From Wuchereria bancrofti (taxonomy: Eukaryota > Nematoda > Chromadorea > Rhabditida > Onchocercidae): a stretch of 64,000 bases of DNA. The position numbers were made by a program, and so were the translations under genes. This document shows positions 24,513 to 37,902 of this stretch, piece after piece. The stretch is taken from positions 2,276,194 through 2,340,193 of the forward strand of contig SSBO01000012.1 in assembly GCA_005281725.1 (NCBI GenBank). The letters run 5' to 3'. The notes below the pieces were generated by a model. The model did no database searches. It saw only the letters and a list, made by a program, of their open reading frames with translations, and was not told the DNA's origin. Positions within the stretch are counted from its first letter, which is position 1, and the number at the start of each line of letters is the position of its first letter.

Positions 24513-26282
24513 AAATGATCATTATGCAAACAAGCTGTTTCCTCTTACGTTCTTTCGTATGTAAATAAGCGCTGCCACCAATGTGACTTTCGACCTCACC
24601 GCTTGTTTATAAGTAGTTTTTGTCATAGAACTAATCATTAATCAGATTATCATTTGTGGAACAATCACCTTCCCGTTATACATAAACGCAAGTGGTTCGT
24701 TATTTGTAGAGTTCTATAAAAAACGCTGAGAGAGATATTGGCGTTGGCAACGGGAAAGTGATTGGGTGGAAGGAGAAGATAAACATAAAAGGAAATAATC
24801 AAACTTTGATGAGATGCAAAACAATGCTACGGTTCAAATTCAAACAGATAGCTTCATAGAGTTACTAGCAGTGAGAAAAATAATGGATAGAATAATATGA
24901 AAGAATGAAACTTGGTAAACTGAATTGAAATGCTAATCACATCATGATTATATCCATTTATCCTAGATTTTGGAAATTCCGTTAATCGTTTTCCTGGAAA
25001 ATATTTATTGAAAATATTTCACTGTATGAAATGTCCAGTTAACAAATGTCACTCACAGTGAAAAGGAATGTTTAATCTTAAATGTTCAAACAACGTAACT
25101 TGTTATTTTCCACAGGGACCCATACCACATTTAAAAAATCTCCTCAATAATTCATCATAAATTTGAACAAATTTTTTGGAATATATTACACAACAAATAT
25201 TTAAGATTAAATAATAACAATCGTTCATTAGAAAAAATTGACGCAGACATTCTTACGTTATAATTGGATCAGAGTACTTCAGTGAATTAGAATTCCATGC
25301 TTGTTCAGCCTTTTAGATTGCACTTACTTTAATTTTGGCTATCACAAACGTCAAATAATCTCTGAGAGTATGCCAGTTTGCTAATAAAGTTACGTATAAA
25401 AAACATTTGGAGTGAAGAAAGAAGAAACGAAGAAAAGGAAGGAATGAGACGTAAAAAGAAGAGGACGAGTTGTGCGGACAAGGACTCGGGAACGAGTAGC
25501 GGGGAGGTCGAAATATTTGCAAAATGATATGTAGAAATGAAGAAAATAACTGTCTAAAAATTTATTCAATAGATTTTATCACATTTTTGTGAAAAATTAG
25601 TGAGAAATATAAGCGGCATTCTTCCATGCGGGCATTGCAGCAAAGAATGAAAAGAGTGGCTAAGCACAGTGAAGTAGAAGAATGGGAGCAAAACCCAGTG
25701 AGGCTTGAAATATTTGAAAAAATTTTGAATTCACTGAGCAATTCTTTGCTTACCACTAAAACTTAAGTTCTTTTGGTCAATCTTGAAGTGACGGAATGGA
25801 ATTTATGAAAAGTTTTTCATCCAAAAAATTAATATATTTTTAAAATATGTTTGAAAAACTAATTTTAACTATTTTGCATGCTATAGACTGTAATTTCTAC
25901 CTGAAGATCTGAGGGGAAAGTTATTTAACTTAGTTTCAAATACGCAATCATTGTTTCTTTCTCGTCTCTATGTTTTATGATAATTCAATCGATGATGACG
26001 TTTTATGATTATTTAACAAAAAAAAAAGTTTTATAAAGTAGAAAGAACAAGAAAAAAAAGCAAATAAATCGATGAAAGCATTGCAGAAACCTAACATAAT
26101 TACATTCGGATGGGTAAATTATTACTCTGAGATGATGCCAAGTACTAATTTCGACATTTTAGTTACTAGAGCGACAGTTGTAAAAAATACTGGTTCTAAT
26201 GTTGTTGCAATGATTTGAGAACGTATGGAATGCTAAGAATTATTATACTGCAGAGTTGTGATGACAACAGAAGTGAAAAAGA

Positions 26283-26448
26283 AGAATAATAACTAGCAGT
26301 AATAACAATAATTAATAATAATAAATAATACATAATAATCAATATAAGCAATGATAATAATCAATAATAATTAATGATAATAAGTTAATCAATTAATTAA
26401 TTAATCATTAATTAAATAAATAAAATAAATAAAAATAAAATAAATAAA
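26283..26448. repeat. AAT/TTA/AAATA low-complexity tract
   Basis: About 165 bases made almost only of AAT, AATT and AAATA units with few C or G bases. Low-complexity intergenic DNA. Confidence 0.85.
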
Positions 26449-27909
26449 GGTACTATTAACACAACAAAGTTCGTTCGGTATTGTGAAGCTAAACAACGGA
26501 ACAACGGAACAAATGTCCCTCGATATATCAATAGCGATACATCAATCATAAGGAAGAGGAAAGAGTAGTGAAGAAATTTGAAACATATTTCGAGTCAAAG
26601 ACAAAAATTCCAAGCACTTCATTTAAAAGCATATAGATCAAAAGATGAAGGTTGGAATTGAAGAATTGCTGACGATCTAAGGAGTAAATCGATTAGTGAA
26701 ATGATTAGCATTCCAACTGTTTGGTTGATTTGGTAAAGGAATTCATTGCAGAGCTTTGGTGTTGATGGCTGTGCTATTAGATCGAAACGTAAAGTAATAT
26801 CTCCTCCCTCACTTTACGTCTTCTTTCTGTTCTCTTGACCGATGAATCTAATTAATTGCTACAATTTTCCATTAAGCAAATATCTTAACATCCAACTTAC
26901 GGTTCTTTGGTAGCGCATTCACGAGCTAAGTTTACGAGCAAATCATTAATGGTTTGTCTTCCGAATTTTCTAGTATTTTTATTTCATATTGCTAGAATTA
27001 AAAAGTTGAGGTTTATGACATTTGTTTTTCTTTTAGTCTAATACATTCCTGGGACTTTTAGTAAGTGTGTTTATGTTTTTGATTTTCTCGATCTTAAAAT
27101 CTTGAAAAGTTTTTTATTTCCGTTTTATCTCGTCATCCTTCTCTCTCAGTGTGTTAACATCATCCACAATCGTTCTTTATCTTTTGAAAGTTTGAAAAAA
27201 AAAAAAAAAAACTTTGTAAGCACACTCAACAGTTTCTGAAAGTTCTCTACGTATTCACGTTTTAGCACTTCAAATAGGTATAACTTTGAACAATTTCGTA
27301 GTTAGCTGAAGGCTTGTTCAGGTCCTTAAACTTTTGCATCCAATATGCTTATTTTGAAAGCTGCTTCAATTCTTCAGAAATTTTCGAAGAATTCAATCAA
27401 AGCTCTAAAAAGGTTTACTTCATTCAAGTCAGATGTTTATTGCTTTCATGACTAACTATTATTTTAGGTTATAGCTTATTCCATATCATTTAACAAGCTT
27501 ATCACAGCACTACATTACCAGTCTACTCCCGATGAAGATGATGTCTTTGTATCTCTTGAATTAGTTTAGTATTGACATGAAACATAAGGAGAAGATAAAG
27601 TTATCCAGAAAATGAAACTTTTAATGAAATATATTGAAAAAAAAAAAAGAAAAAGCATCAAACAAAATGCAATATGGTATGGTAATATTTGAGTTTAGAA
27701 AATTTTTCAGAATTTTAAACTTCAAAATTAACTCATGAAGCGTTTATTATCAATTCAAATTTTCTAAAATAAGGATTAATTGGAAAAATAAAAAAAGATT
27801 CTCGATTTTTGTAACATTGCATATCAAATAATATAATTCTTTAAAAATTCAAATATTCCATTCGTCTTTCTCGATACAAAGTAAGCGGTGCTATCATTTA
27901 ATAAAGGTT

Positions 27910-28107
27910 AAGCTTATCCAACATTTTCCTGACAGTATGATTACAAGAAATTTATGAAACGAAGCAAATTTTGAAATTGAAAAAAAAAGTTTTCCAGATA
28001 GAATCTTTTGACATCTTGGCGTTTGCGTGTTCGAAGTACACATATAAAATGATGGTATTTCTTGCAACTTTTGAGAAATTTCTGTAAGGTCGAGTTATAT
28101 GATAAAG

Positions 28108-28140
<33 letters not shown>

Positions 28141-28241
28141 CACACACACACAACACACACAGAGCAACTGACTCGTCTATCACATTTTAAAACGAACATT
28201 TAATTGAGTAAAAGCTAAGCTTATTCAACGTTTTCCTTACA
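27910..28241. repeat. Diverged 25-bp direct repeats flanking the CA microsatellite
   Basis: 27910-27934 and 28217-28241 share 22 of 25 positions (AAGCTTATYCAACRTTTTCC...). Both are preceded within 20 bases by CATTTAAT. The (CA)n tract lies between them. Confidence 0.7.
28110..28160. repeat. (CA)n microsatellite
   Basis: About 50 bases of CA dinucleotides with two single-base interruptions. On the minus strand it creates artificial open frames rich in Cys and Val. Confidence 0.97.
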
Positions 28242-31200
28242 ATTTTTGGTTGAAATTTAAAAAATGAGGAACCAAACGAACATATAATGAATGAACATTC
28301 TGTCATTTTTTTTTCAAATAAAAAACTAATTTCACTAAAGCGTAAAGCCTTAACGAAGAATTTACCATTGGATGAAATCAATTATTGCATGCAATTTGTT
28401 TCAGCTTTTTGGCTTGAGCAAATGTACTTTACTGATCTTATAACATTTGAATAAGCCTACCTATGTTATGTGGGCTAAATGTAAATTCTGCAAACAATTT
28501 CCTCCTTATCCATTATGCATGGAATTTTATTCAATGAGATTTTACTTCTTGGCTCCTTTTTTTTTTTTTTTTTAATCTGGAAAGTTGAAACACACAATTA
28601 TGATATTAAGAAAACTATTCATACATATGAAGAGTTTACAGCGAATTTTTGTTTCTATTAAAAAAGGAATAATTAGCTATAAAAAAATAAATAAAATAAG
28701 TCTTAAAAAGATACAAAAATGGGCTAACTTTTTTTTTTCTTCTTGCTGAAGTTTTGCTTTTTCAATAGAAAGCATTGTATAGTGGCACTTCTTTGGTATC
28801 TTTCAGTGATCTGTGCTTTATTCACTGGGAAAAAAAGTTGAATGGTCTTTCTATCGAAAAAGGAAGCAATTTCTCACTTATCAGTTCCATTTTCATATAT
28901 CATAATTCATTTTTTTTTTCGGAAGGAAAGATTTTCTCAATCAGAGATGTTTCCTAGGATGAAAGTTAACTTTTCATGAAATGAATATTTGCATACAAAA
29001 TGGTAGCAATTAAAATGAAAATATAAAATGTCTTTTAATGGAAATCCGATCAAAACGATTAAAATCCACACACACTTTTTTTTTTTTTTTTAAACAAATA
29101 TCTATCAATAAAACACGTTGCATAACATTACAAAAAAAAAGTGATGTCACCAATGCAACAACAATTTTTAACAAAGAAATTTATTAGAAATGGTTAACAT
29201 CACAAGGGCGACATAAGAAAATTTTTGTTGGAAAATAAATTGAAAAGTCAAACTTTGTTCGAATATTAAATTAGATGCCGACCGAAATCTTATATAATTT
29301 GAAATCAGATTTTTATTTCTTGTTTTTATGTTTTGTTCTTTTTTGGTAAAAAATCTTACTATAATGTTTTATTATAAAAAAAAAAGAAAAAAAAAAGGAG
29401 AAATAATGACAAAAATATGATTGATATGAGTTTGTAAAGGACCGGGTCCCAAGCCTCTTGTGATAAGTTGATGTTAACTTAGATCTAACGTCTTATGTGC
29501 AATTAAGTCTGGAATAGAACACACATTTTGTCACATATCTGACAATTCTGATATTACTGGAATTAAATAATTCATCTCAACATGTATATTGAAGTTTAAT
29601 TTTTTTGCGTTAATCTTCGAATACGTAATAGAAATTTGCTTTCTCTATAGTACGATTGCGTAAGATAGTTGTAAAATATTGGAAGTCTGTAATGAAATCA
29701 ATAAAATTACGATGTAATGTTAACCTATTTGCTATATCATTAATAAAGTTGAGGTAGTAAATAAGCGATAGAAAGTTGAGGTAAAAGAAATTAGAATGAA
29801 CTCTTTGCAACTTTATCTTTGTTTGTAGAACTCTCCATTTGTGAGAAAAAAGATTTATATCTTTTGATCTTTTGAAAAGATATATCAAATCTTTTGATTA
29901 GATCGATGATATTGTTATTGATAATGATTAACGTTCATTAATGCATTATATTACAGAAAAACGTTGTCAATTTAATAACTCGATTATCAGAAAAATATTA
30001 AGATATTGAAGCTTTATTTCTAATTAGTAGCAGTCTCGAGATAGCTGATTAAGATTAAGAAATGAGGACAAAATTAGCTTACTACTACGTCTTATTTTAA
30101 ATTCTTTGGAGGAAAGCATTATCATGCAAGTAATGTAAACATCACACTATCAATTAAAGATTATGGATAAGTAGTGAAGAATAGAGATAGACACTGATCT
30201 TTATCAATTATCCATATCATTTTACTACATTACTAGTAGTGGATAGATGAAAAAACAGAAGAAATATTTGAATATTATAGACGATAACCGTAACGAATGT
30301 TATTATTAAGAATACCATTTAATTGTAATAAGTTGGTAACCTTGGAATGAAATATGACGATACAGTTGTTCTTTCAAATGACCACAGAGACGAAACATTT
30401 ATAAATATTGCTACAATTGTAAATAGTCGTTAGTAATCCCTCATTACTTTTTCAAAATCTAATGAATAATCTGAAGATTCATTATCACAAGAAAAAAAGA
30501 ACACTAATTAATCAAATTTTTGTTAAACTTTTCGAGTTCGAAAAAACAGTAAAAATAAATATTAAAATGTACGAGTAAATTCAACAATTTGACAATTCAA
30601 CAATCATTTATATAATCGGAGTAATTGCCAATTAAAAAAAAAAAGAAGAAATCCGTTAGAAAGTCACAAAATCTGCTTTCACTTATTATTATTCATATTT
30701 GAATTTATGTGTAATTTGTTTTACATAATTGTTTTACATAATTCATTAAGCAAATAAGCGCCACAGTGTTTTATTTAGTCCCTTTATCATCACTAATTTA
30801 TTAATTTGTTATACTTATTTGTCATCCAAAAAAATTTATCCAACATTGTTACGACACATTCCCTGATAATTGATATAATTGTGATATTGTAATATAAATT
30901 ATAATATAGTGACATAAGCATATTAAGCTTACAACTTGCAATATTACAATTTTCTTCTCCAAAATACTACTCCTCAAGAACATATTGCGTTTTAAGAGAG
31001 ATTATAAATTAGGGAATTGTCACCTCAAATTATTTCTTGATAATTACCAAAGAAAATGGTAATTTGCTGCTAACAATGCTTCAATAATATCTCATTTATT
31101 TCATTGAAATTATCAGATAATAAAACAAATGCAATATTTTCATGTATACTTTTACAAATATTCGTGGCAGATCTTTCATCCTTTACATCCAGAATTCTTG

Positions 31201-31482
31201 TTGAGCTTAAATATTACTGTTTTAAACTATTTTTTTTTTCAGTTATCATAAAATTTGATAAAAGCGTTCAGTTTATTTCATTACCTTAATTTGGCAGATT
31301 ATGCTTAAATCAGGCCAAATGTGCAAACACAAGCTTGACTAAGCAATATTATATTTAATGTTTTTGATAAGTACTTTGAGGTTTGAGGATTTATAATTCA
31401 AGATTTCTAACTTTGAAATTTCAGCAAGCTTTTTAGCTGTTGAATTGAAATTAAATTAGGTCAACCTGAGTACTTATCACGA

Positions 31483-31504
31483 ATATATATATATATATAT
31501 ATAT
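31483..31504. repeat. (AT)11 microsatellite
   Basis: Uninterrupted AT run about 85 bases beyond the GPCR stop codon, so probably inside its 3' UTR. Confidence 0.9.
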
Positions 31505-31588
31505 CGTTTGCATTATTTGACAACAACAACGAAAAAGTAACAGTTGTATCAATGTTAAATCACTTAATCAATTTCTCAAGCATATCTT

Positions 31589-34500
31589 TTAATGAGAATT
31601 GTGAGGTCTTTTCGAGCCATCTGTATTATTCAGTTCTCCCATGGGCATACCCAGTTTACTGTCCAATTCATTTATCTCATCAGGAATATAACTTCGTTCT
31701 ATTTCAAAACGTGGTTGTTCACTGGAAATAGATGGTTTGTCACATAGGAATTATAATTAATTAGTTGGCCATAAAAAGTACAAAATTATTAATTGCTTAA
31801 ATCATACGGTTTATAAACCATATCGTGCTGGAAATTATTGACCTGTTTGTGGTTGAATACCTTAAGATATGCATTTTTAGCCTTAATAATTGTCGCTTCA
31901 TCGCATTTTGCACTTCACCATTCAAAAAGCAGTATAATACAGCAATAAATATGCCCTTTAAAATGCAACTTTTTGTTAATTAAAAAATGTGGATTATTTG
32001 TAAACCTAAAATAAGCAAAAATATCTATAAGTAAAATTTGGTCGAATTGGTTCTTAGTCCTAGCATGATTCTAATATGAATTTTCATTGAATGTCTGGAT
32101 AGAACAACCATTTTCGATTATATCATTAATTTAGCAAACTAGTTGAAAACAACCTGAGAATGCTGCAAAATAGCAGAGCCAAGCATATAGACACTGCTGG
32201 GCTGTGATGGCTCGTAGAATAAAGGTATATTGGAAACACCTAGAAGTGGCACTAGTAGAAGTGTCGACTTCACCGTCCTCCTTAAATGAGTAATTAAATT
32301 GAATTTCCTCATTAAATCGGTATCAATGGCAGAATGCATGATTTATTACTTTGAGATTGATCCTCGGTTAAATAGTTCAGTCAAAAAAAGTGGTTTCGAA
32401 AAAGTGACGGTAAGTACAGATGGTAATTAAAAAGTATAGTGGTCCAAAATGAAACGATAAAAGTAAGGAATTCTAAAATTTAAAAATTGATTGCAAATGA
32501 ATAGCTCATTCTAACAAGAAATAATATTCAATATTTGAGTAAAATTCATAAAATCTCTAATAAAATCCTCGTCAAAGTCCACAAGATAGTAAATATTGGT
32601 TATGAAACGAATAACCATATTTTCTTCGATTCAGCAGTATTTTCAGCGCGCAATTTCTGCACCAATATGAAAACAATACCCAACAGAAATAATAAATTCA
32701 ACTGGAAAGAAATGAATAAAGGCAAAAAGGACTATTCAATTAATTTGCTGTTGAAGCCCGATTTCTTTTTTTGATTTACTATTGTTGATATTTTTTGAAA
32801 GTCACCACTTTTATGTCTTCTGAACTTATATTTTCTTGATCGGCAAAGCGAGATAATATAAGTTTTCTGGTTAAAAAAAATGCTTCTTGTAATAAAAAAT
32901 AAAATTTTAGTCAGTAGTGGAAACTAAAACAAGTCCAATTTTACTTTATTTAACTTTCATCTAGTTCAATTGCTTGATAAAAAACAGGAAGCAACTAAGA
33001 ATGGTGAACAATGAATGTTTCAGCATAATTCATAAATCCTTCGCAATGAAATCTTTGTGCTGTTGTTAGTCTTAGCTCTTTAAATTGTTATATACTTTAA
33101 AAGATTTTTTTGGTACAATTTCTTACTATTTAAGATTTCGAAATTCTTTTTAACTTCTTTTTTATGACATCTAAAAGGAGATAAATATGAGAATGAAGCA
33201 ATGTTTTGGATATGAAATATTTAAATGATAATTTTCACAAATACAGCTTAAAAGTATGTTAGCATAAATATTTAAAATGGTTCATTTGTAAATAATGAAA
33301 TGAGAACGAACAATTAGCGCTAAGCCCATCGTTGCTGATAATATCCATAGATGAGCACCTTGTGCATATGGCAACCAACAAAATGAATTTTGATTTTGAC
33401 TCGATCGTCTCTGATGGATAATGGTCCAACTGATAACAACAACAAACGGCACACCTGTAACTTTTATCTTATCGCTTTATTTTGTTCACTTCATCAGTCT
33501 TATTCGCTTGAACTATGTAAATGTTATATCACAAAAGTGACTAATTTCATTTATTTTAGTAATAGTAATAGAAAAGGACAAAATCACTGAGAAGGAACAT
33601 TAATTAGTCTTATTGGATCAATGTTGATGCTATCAGCACTGATATCCATTGGTATTATTGTCAAGAATTAATAATTTAGTGGACTTCTTTTTCACACATG
33701 CTGTGCAATTGCATGCTTAACATGGACTTTATACTATTCAAATTCCTGATGCTAACTGTCAATTTTCAACCTCAGACAATCACTGACTTACCCCAACCAC
33801 AAAAGAGGAAAGCATAATTGGGACAATCAATACTTCTCATTGCAAACACGGTGAATCGACTATACAAATAACCACCCTCAATAAGCATCCACATGACCGA
33901 TGCAACCTGTAAATTCTTTTATTCAAAAATGAAACTGACCACTGTGGTGCATATTTTAAAAACATTTAAAATTCGGTGACAGAAGAAGTTAAATTGAAAA
34001 ATTGGTAAATAAAAGTACATGAAACAAAGTGACTAGTTTTGTTCCTCTTTTTTCTGTCTGTATCTACTTTTCACATTTCTGAAACGAGAAATAACACCTA
34101 AATACGTTATTTCGGGTTTCAGAAATAATAACATGCTTCTGCACTGATTTCAAGATTTCCGCACTCCTCTCTAACTTTTTTGGGACATAAAAAGAACAGA
34201 AACCGTTGATTGCATTTATTCATGAACTTATTTCATTTATGTCATTTAATGTAAATACAGACCTGAAAGTAAATGACCAACCAAAGCAACAGCTTACAAA
34301 TCCATTCCTGAAAATCGACTATTTTAATCAAAGCAACAAAATTATACCTTGTTATTTAAAGGCTATTAGCTTAGAATCGATCGATATATGTAAGTACTAG
34401 CAAAAAAATTCTTTGTCAAAATTGTTTATTCTTTTTTTTGTGAAAAGTCATTATTTCTGCATAAAAATATTTCTGAGGCACTTTATAATATTTTTGAAAG

Positions 34501-36101
34501 TATTCTTTGCTAAGATTATGAATAAATGAAAAAAAAGGAAAGTGAAATATAAGAACACAGCTAACGTATTCATATAGAGGCATTGAGTTATAATAAGAGC
34601 AATCCTGAAAAAAATTCGTCGTTTGCGCAACTGTCCATAAAGCCAGGACAGTAAAACGAAATACAAAAGAGCTTGCAAGGTTTTTATGAATTGAAAGACG
34701 TCGACATTGGATGGAGTCTAATATACTAAACAATATTAGGGCAGTTACCAGTAATGCCACAGAAACAATACTTAATGTTAGCGATACATTGATAACCATT
34801 TCACGGAGTAAATCTGGACACTGAAAATATTAGGAGAAACATAGAATAAAATTACGTTTGGAAAAATAGAATTTTGGTGCTTAGAAATAACTTTCTAATC
34901 TCTAATGAATATTTCAAAGTTTTTTTAATGATTTTTTAGAATTTTTAACGATTTAAAATTGCTTTCTATAAAAGCCATTTATAATTTATATGATAACTAA
35001 TAGTTGAATAACTTCCGCATTCTTTTGTACATTAAACAATTTTCAGATATAATTTACCGTTCTACAGAATCCAACGATGCAATGAGGATGATACTTTAAA
35101 ACATCAATACATTGCGCATACATCGGTTCTGCCCAACTACCATTCTCGTTGCAGATACGTTGCACAGTATAGTTATCTGCAACGATTTTATTGTAGAACT
35201 ACTAAAACATTTATTCAAGTATTTGCAGTAAAGTGTCTGAATGCATTTGCCAGAAAATAAAAGTAAGGTATCACTTCCTGTTCAAATTAAAGATTTCGAA
35301 AACATATCAGTTTTTCATAAATTTCAAATCTCGGCATTTGCCACAGAATAGATATCATAAACTATACAATATAATAATCGCGGATATCATAAATATCATT
35401 GGTATCTTCCATAATTTTCAAGTGCAATGGATATGAACTATTTTGATATTTTTTTAAATCTTTAAAAGTAAGTAAATGATTGATTATTACCGTTCAGTCA
35501 ACTTACTTTCAATTTCTTCACAACCCTCAACATTTTGACAGTATGAAAATGGACATTTCCTTTGGGCAACTTCACCTAATGCTGTTTTTTGCCAACATAA
35601 TGATCGATCAAAATTTGCCATGCAGTACCTAAAATTTAATTGGTTAGAGAAATTATTCATAAAATGCCGAATATACACTTTTGTTTTCTGCTTTCCCTTT
35701 TTTTTTTTTTGAAATGGTGAAGTCTAGTAAAGCTTTAGGAATTCAATCCAAAATTCAGCATCAGCTCTATGTACTGTTGTTAGCACAATTTTCGATAAGA
35801 TAAGAGTTCCAATAAGTGATTTGCGAAATGAAATGTCTTTATGGTCCAAAAATTTTCTGAATTTAATGTTTTATCAGCCAGTATATATGATAATATAATT
35901 TAATTATGAGTTACAAGTTATAAAGTTTTATATCCAATAAATTTTAATGCATGAATGAAAAATCAATAAGATCTCAGATCAATTATGATATAGCTATATT
36001 AACAGTTAACAGATAATAATTTACGTCGAATTTGTTTGGACGTACTGATCGACCAGTTCCAAACAAATGTTTCGTTCCCTGCCTATAACGCTTCCACTCA
36101 T
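31589..36101 (-). CDS. Class B (secretin-family) G-protein-coupled receptor, about 408 aa
   Basis: A plasma-membrane receptor for a peptide hormone or neuropeptide. Exons agreeing in phase: 36101-36025, 35628-35507, 35176-35058, 34820-34566, 33906-33792, 33454-33312, 32866-32826 (tentative), 32280-32154, 31955-31861, 31721-31589 (TAA). The hormone-receptor domain shows FDRSLCWQ, QRKCPF and ICNENGSWAEPMYAQC. TM1-2 lie in the 34.8-34.6 kb exon with SIHKNLASSFVFR. TM3 is VASVMWMLIEGGYLY. TM4-5 follow CGWG and include CWLPYAQGAHLW, whose Cys can pair with the EC1 Cys (QDCSYY). TM6 is KSTLLLVPLLGVSNI and TM7 GIFIAVLYCFLNGEVQ. These are the class B signatures. The tail is short and hydrophilic. The start ATG is the first in its exon; no signal peptide is visible, so an upstream exon is likely. 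Subfamily (CRF-, PDF- or other) not resolved. Confidence 0.9.
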
Positions 36102-37395
36102 ACGTCGATTTTCAGTTCCTTAATTTAATTTTCTTTAATTATATTATAATTGATCATAGTAGAGTTAAATGATTTAATCAAAAATGTTCAAATGATGTTT
36201 CGTCTTTGCCAAGAGCACTTGCTGACACAATCCACCTTTGTAAAGCTTCAATTTATTCTCTAAATTTAGCTTTAGTTCAATTCACTTCGCTGAACATAAT
36301 ACCGCATCAAGAAATACGTTTACATACATCTGATATATAGGTTTTTTTTTTTCAAATATATCAAAATTAGTTAAAGATGTAAGCAATGAATTTGAAGGAA
36401 ATTTCAATTGTATCGAAATGATGAAAAACTTTCTGTATGATGTTTGTTTACAATAAGTTACTTTAAATCCGAGAAGTTGTAAGAATAACATAATACAATA
36501 ATGAAAAGCAGTGAAAATAGTATTAAAAATGGAATTGTTCTTCGTAAAAATTATTTCCTCTTCAAGCTATCAACTGAGAAGTTCTCTGAATGTCCATCTT
36601 TTTTTTTTTTTTATCAAGACTTATTTATTCATTCCATTTAAAACAACTAATGAGTGGAAAGTGTAATGAAGAATAGGTGTTTAATTAGAAGTGGAATGTA
36701 ATAAAGCATCCATGTGTCTAACATTTAGCATATAACAACAAGAAATGAGAAAGAACTGTTGACAGGAAGTGTAATCATGATATAATGAGAAAATGCTTAA
36801 GCGTAAATAGATTATCTAAGAGTTAAATTTTTAATTGGTAAAATTACTGCTAATATTTATGACATCATTCATGCTTTTTTTTCTCATCATTTGTGAGTAT
36901 ATTTAGGAGAGCTACAGAATAAAATATCCTTTCTTGACTTATACTAAGTTTTACTTCTTTGACTATGGAAGCAGCTGAAATAGTTCTACTAGCAAGCAAA
37001 TTATAAATTAGTTGCTAAAGTTTAAAATCAAAATATAAAACGTTGCAGTCTTCAAATGCGTCTTATTCTTTTATGCTTCTTACTGCATTAGCTCCTTCAC
37101 GGGCTTTTTGTTCATTTTTTTTGCTGAAGCTAATATAACTGATATGATTAATACATGAAAGACAAATTGTATTCTTAAATTTAATTGAATAATAAATATC
37201 GAATTTCTTTCGACAATTTCCAAGGAAATGAATTTATGATATGCCATTTGGCAAATATCACGACGTAAACAGGAGGATTGTTTTTTTTTAGTAATCAAGC
37301 CTTTTAATCTATGCCTACCAGATGACATTCTTCATATGAAATGTGAATTGGAAGGAAGAAAACAGAAATATCACTTCTTTATACTAGATCATAAC

Positions 37396-37615
37396 ATGAG
37401 CTAGTCTAAAATGGAAAAAAGGGAACAATAGAAGAAAGAGTGAACCAATTATTTAAGCTTGATGGATTTATTCGAGTAATGCTGAGACGATGAAATCTTC
37501 TCTTGTCTACCATTGGTTTAATGAAGTTTGTAACTGACAATTTCATTTGCACTATAATTGGGCCATAATTATGAGCTGGCCTAAGACGGAAAAAAGGGAA
37601 CAATAGCAGAAAGAA
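37396..37615. repeat. Pair of 45-bp direct repeats, 175 bases apart
   Basis: 37396-37440 and 37571-37615 agree at 39 of 45 positions around a GGAAAAAAGGGAACAATAG core. They lie 1.3-1.5 kb upstream of the first GPCR exon that I can place. Confidence 0.85.
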
Positions 37616-37822
37616 TTAGTTATCTTCCTGTAGAATCCAAATAGGAAAAGAATTATCACATAGAAACGGTTCCTTTCTCCCTGCTTTTTTTCCTTGGAAA
37701 TACTGATGTAGAAGTTCATGAGATGAAGTAAAGAGTAACGTGATAAATCAGAATTTAGAAAGAATACATACAAGCATGAAAAAATAACGATTCAGTTTAT
37801 CTATTTCAATAATTAAATTTAC

Positions 37823-37902
37823 CACAATATCTAATTGACATTTTTGCCACGAATTATCGTATTTACATAAATTTTGTAACACTGTCAATATTGTAGAATA
37901 AC
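37823..37902 (-). other. Weak exon-like stretch upstream of the GPCR
   Basis: On the minus strand a TTTTAG acceptor and GTAAAT donor bound 80 bases open in one frame, with a CKYDNSWQKC motif reminiscent of a cysteine-rich extracellular segment. Its exit phase (0) does not fit the first placed GPCR exon, which would need phase 1, so it is either joined through an unseen exon or spurious. Confidence 0.2.

Larger units (their letters stand above)
21581..31588. other. 10-kb region without recognisable genes
   Basis: The stretch lies upstream of the RhoGEF start and downstream of the GPCR stop, both on the minus strand. Every open frame here is short, compositionally simple or driven by repeats, and none resembles a known family. 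It holds microsatellites (24396-24512, 26283-26448, 28110-28160, 31483-31504), a short hairpin (24180-24199), a GC-richer patch near 24221-24275 and diverged direct repeats (27910/28217). It may contain regulatory DNA or non-coding RNA that I cannot identify. Confidence 0.6.

Noticed and set aside
24305..24529. Minus-strand open frame with repeated His/Thr/Tyr
   Set aside because: It is a translation of the TG/TATG microsatellite.
27941..28183. Minus-strand open frames rich in Cys/Val
   Set aside because: They are produced by reading the (CA)n microsatellite and show no domain or splice-site support.
29749..29770. TGAGGTAGTA match to the let-7 microRNA seed on the plus strand
   Set aside because: Only the first ten bases fit, and neither flank can form a hairpin arm against it; one such match is expected by chance when many known microRNA seeds are considered.
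21581..31588. Decayed retrotransposon or DNA transposon
   Set aside because: I found no reverse-transcriptase, integrase or transposase motifs and no long terminal repeats in this region; only short repeats are visible.
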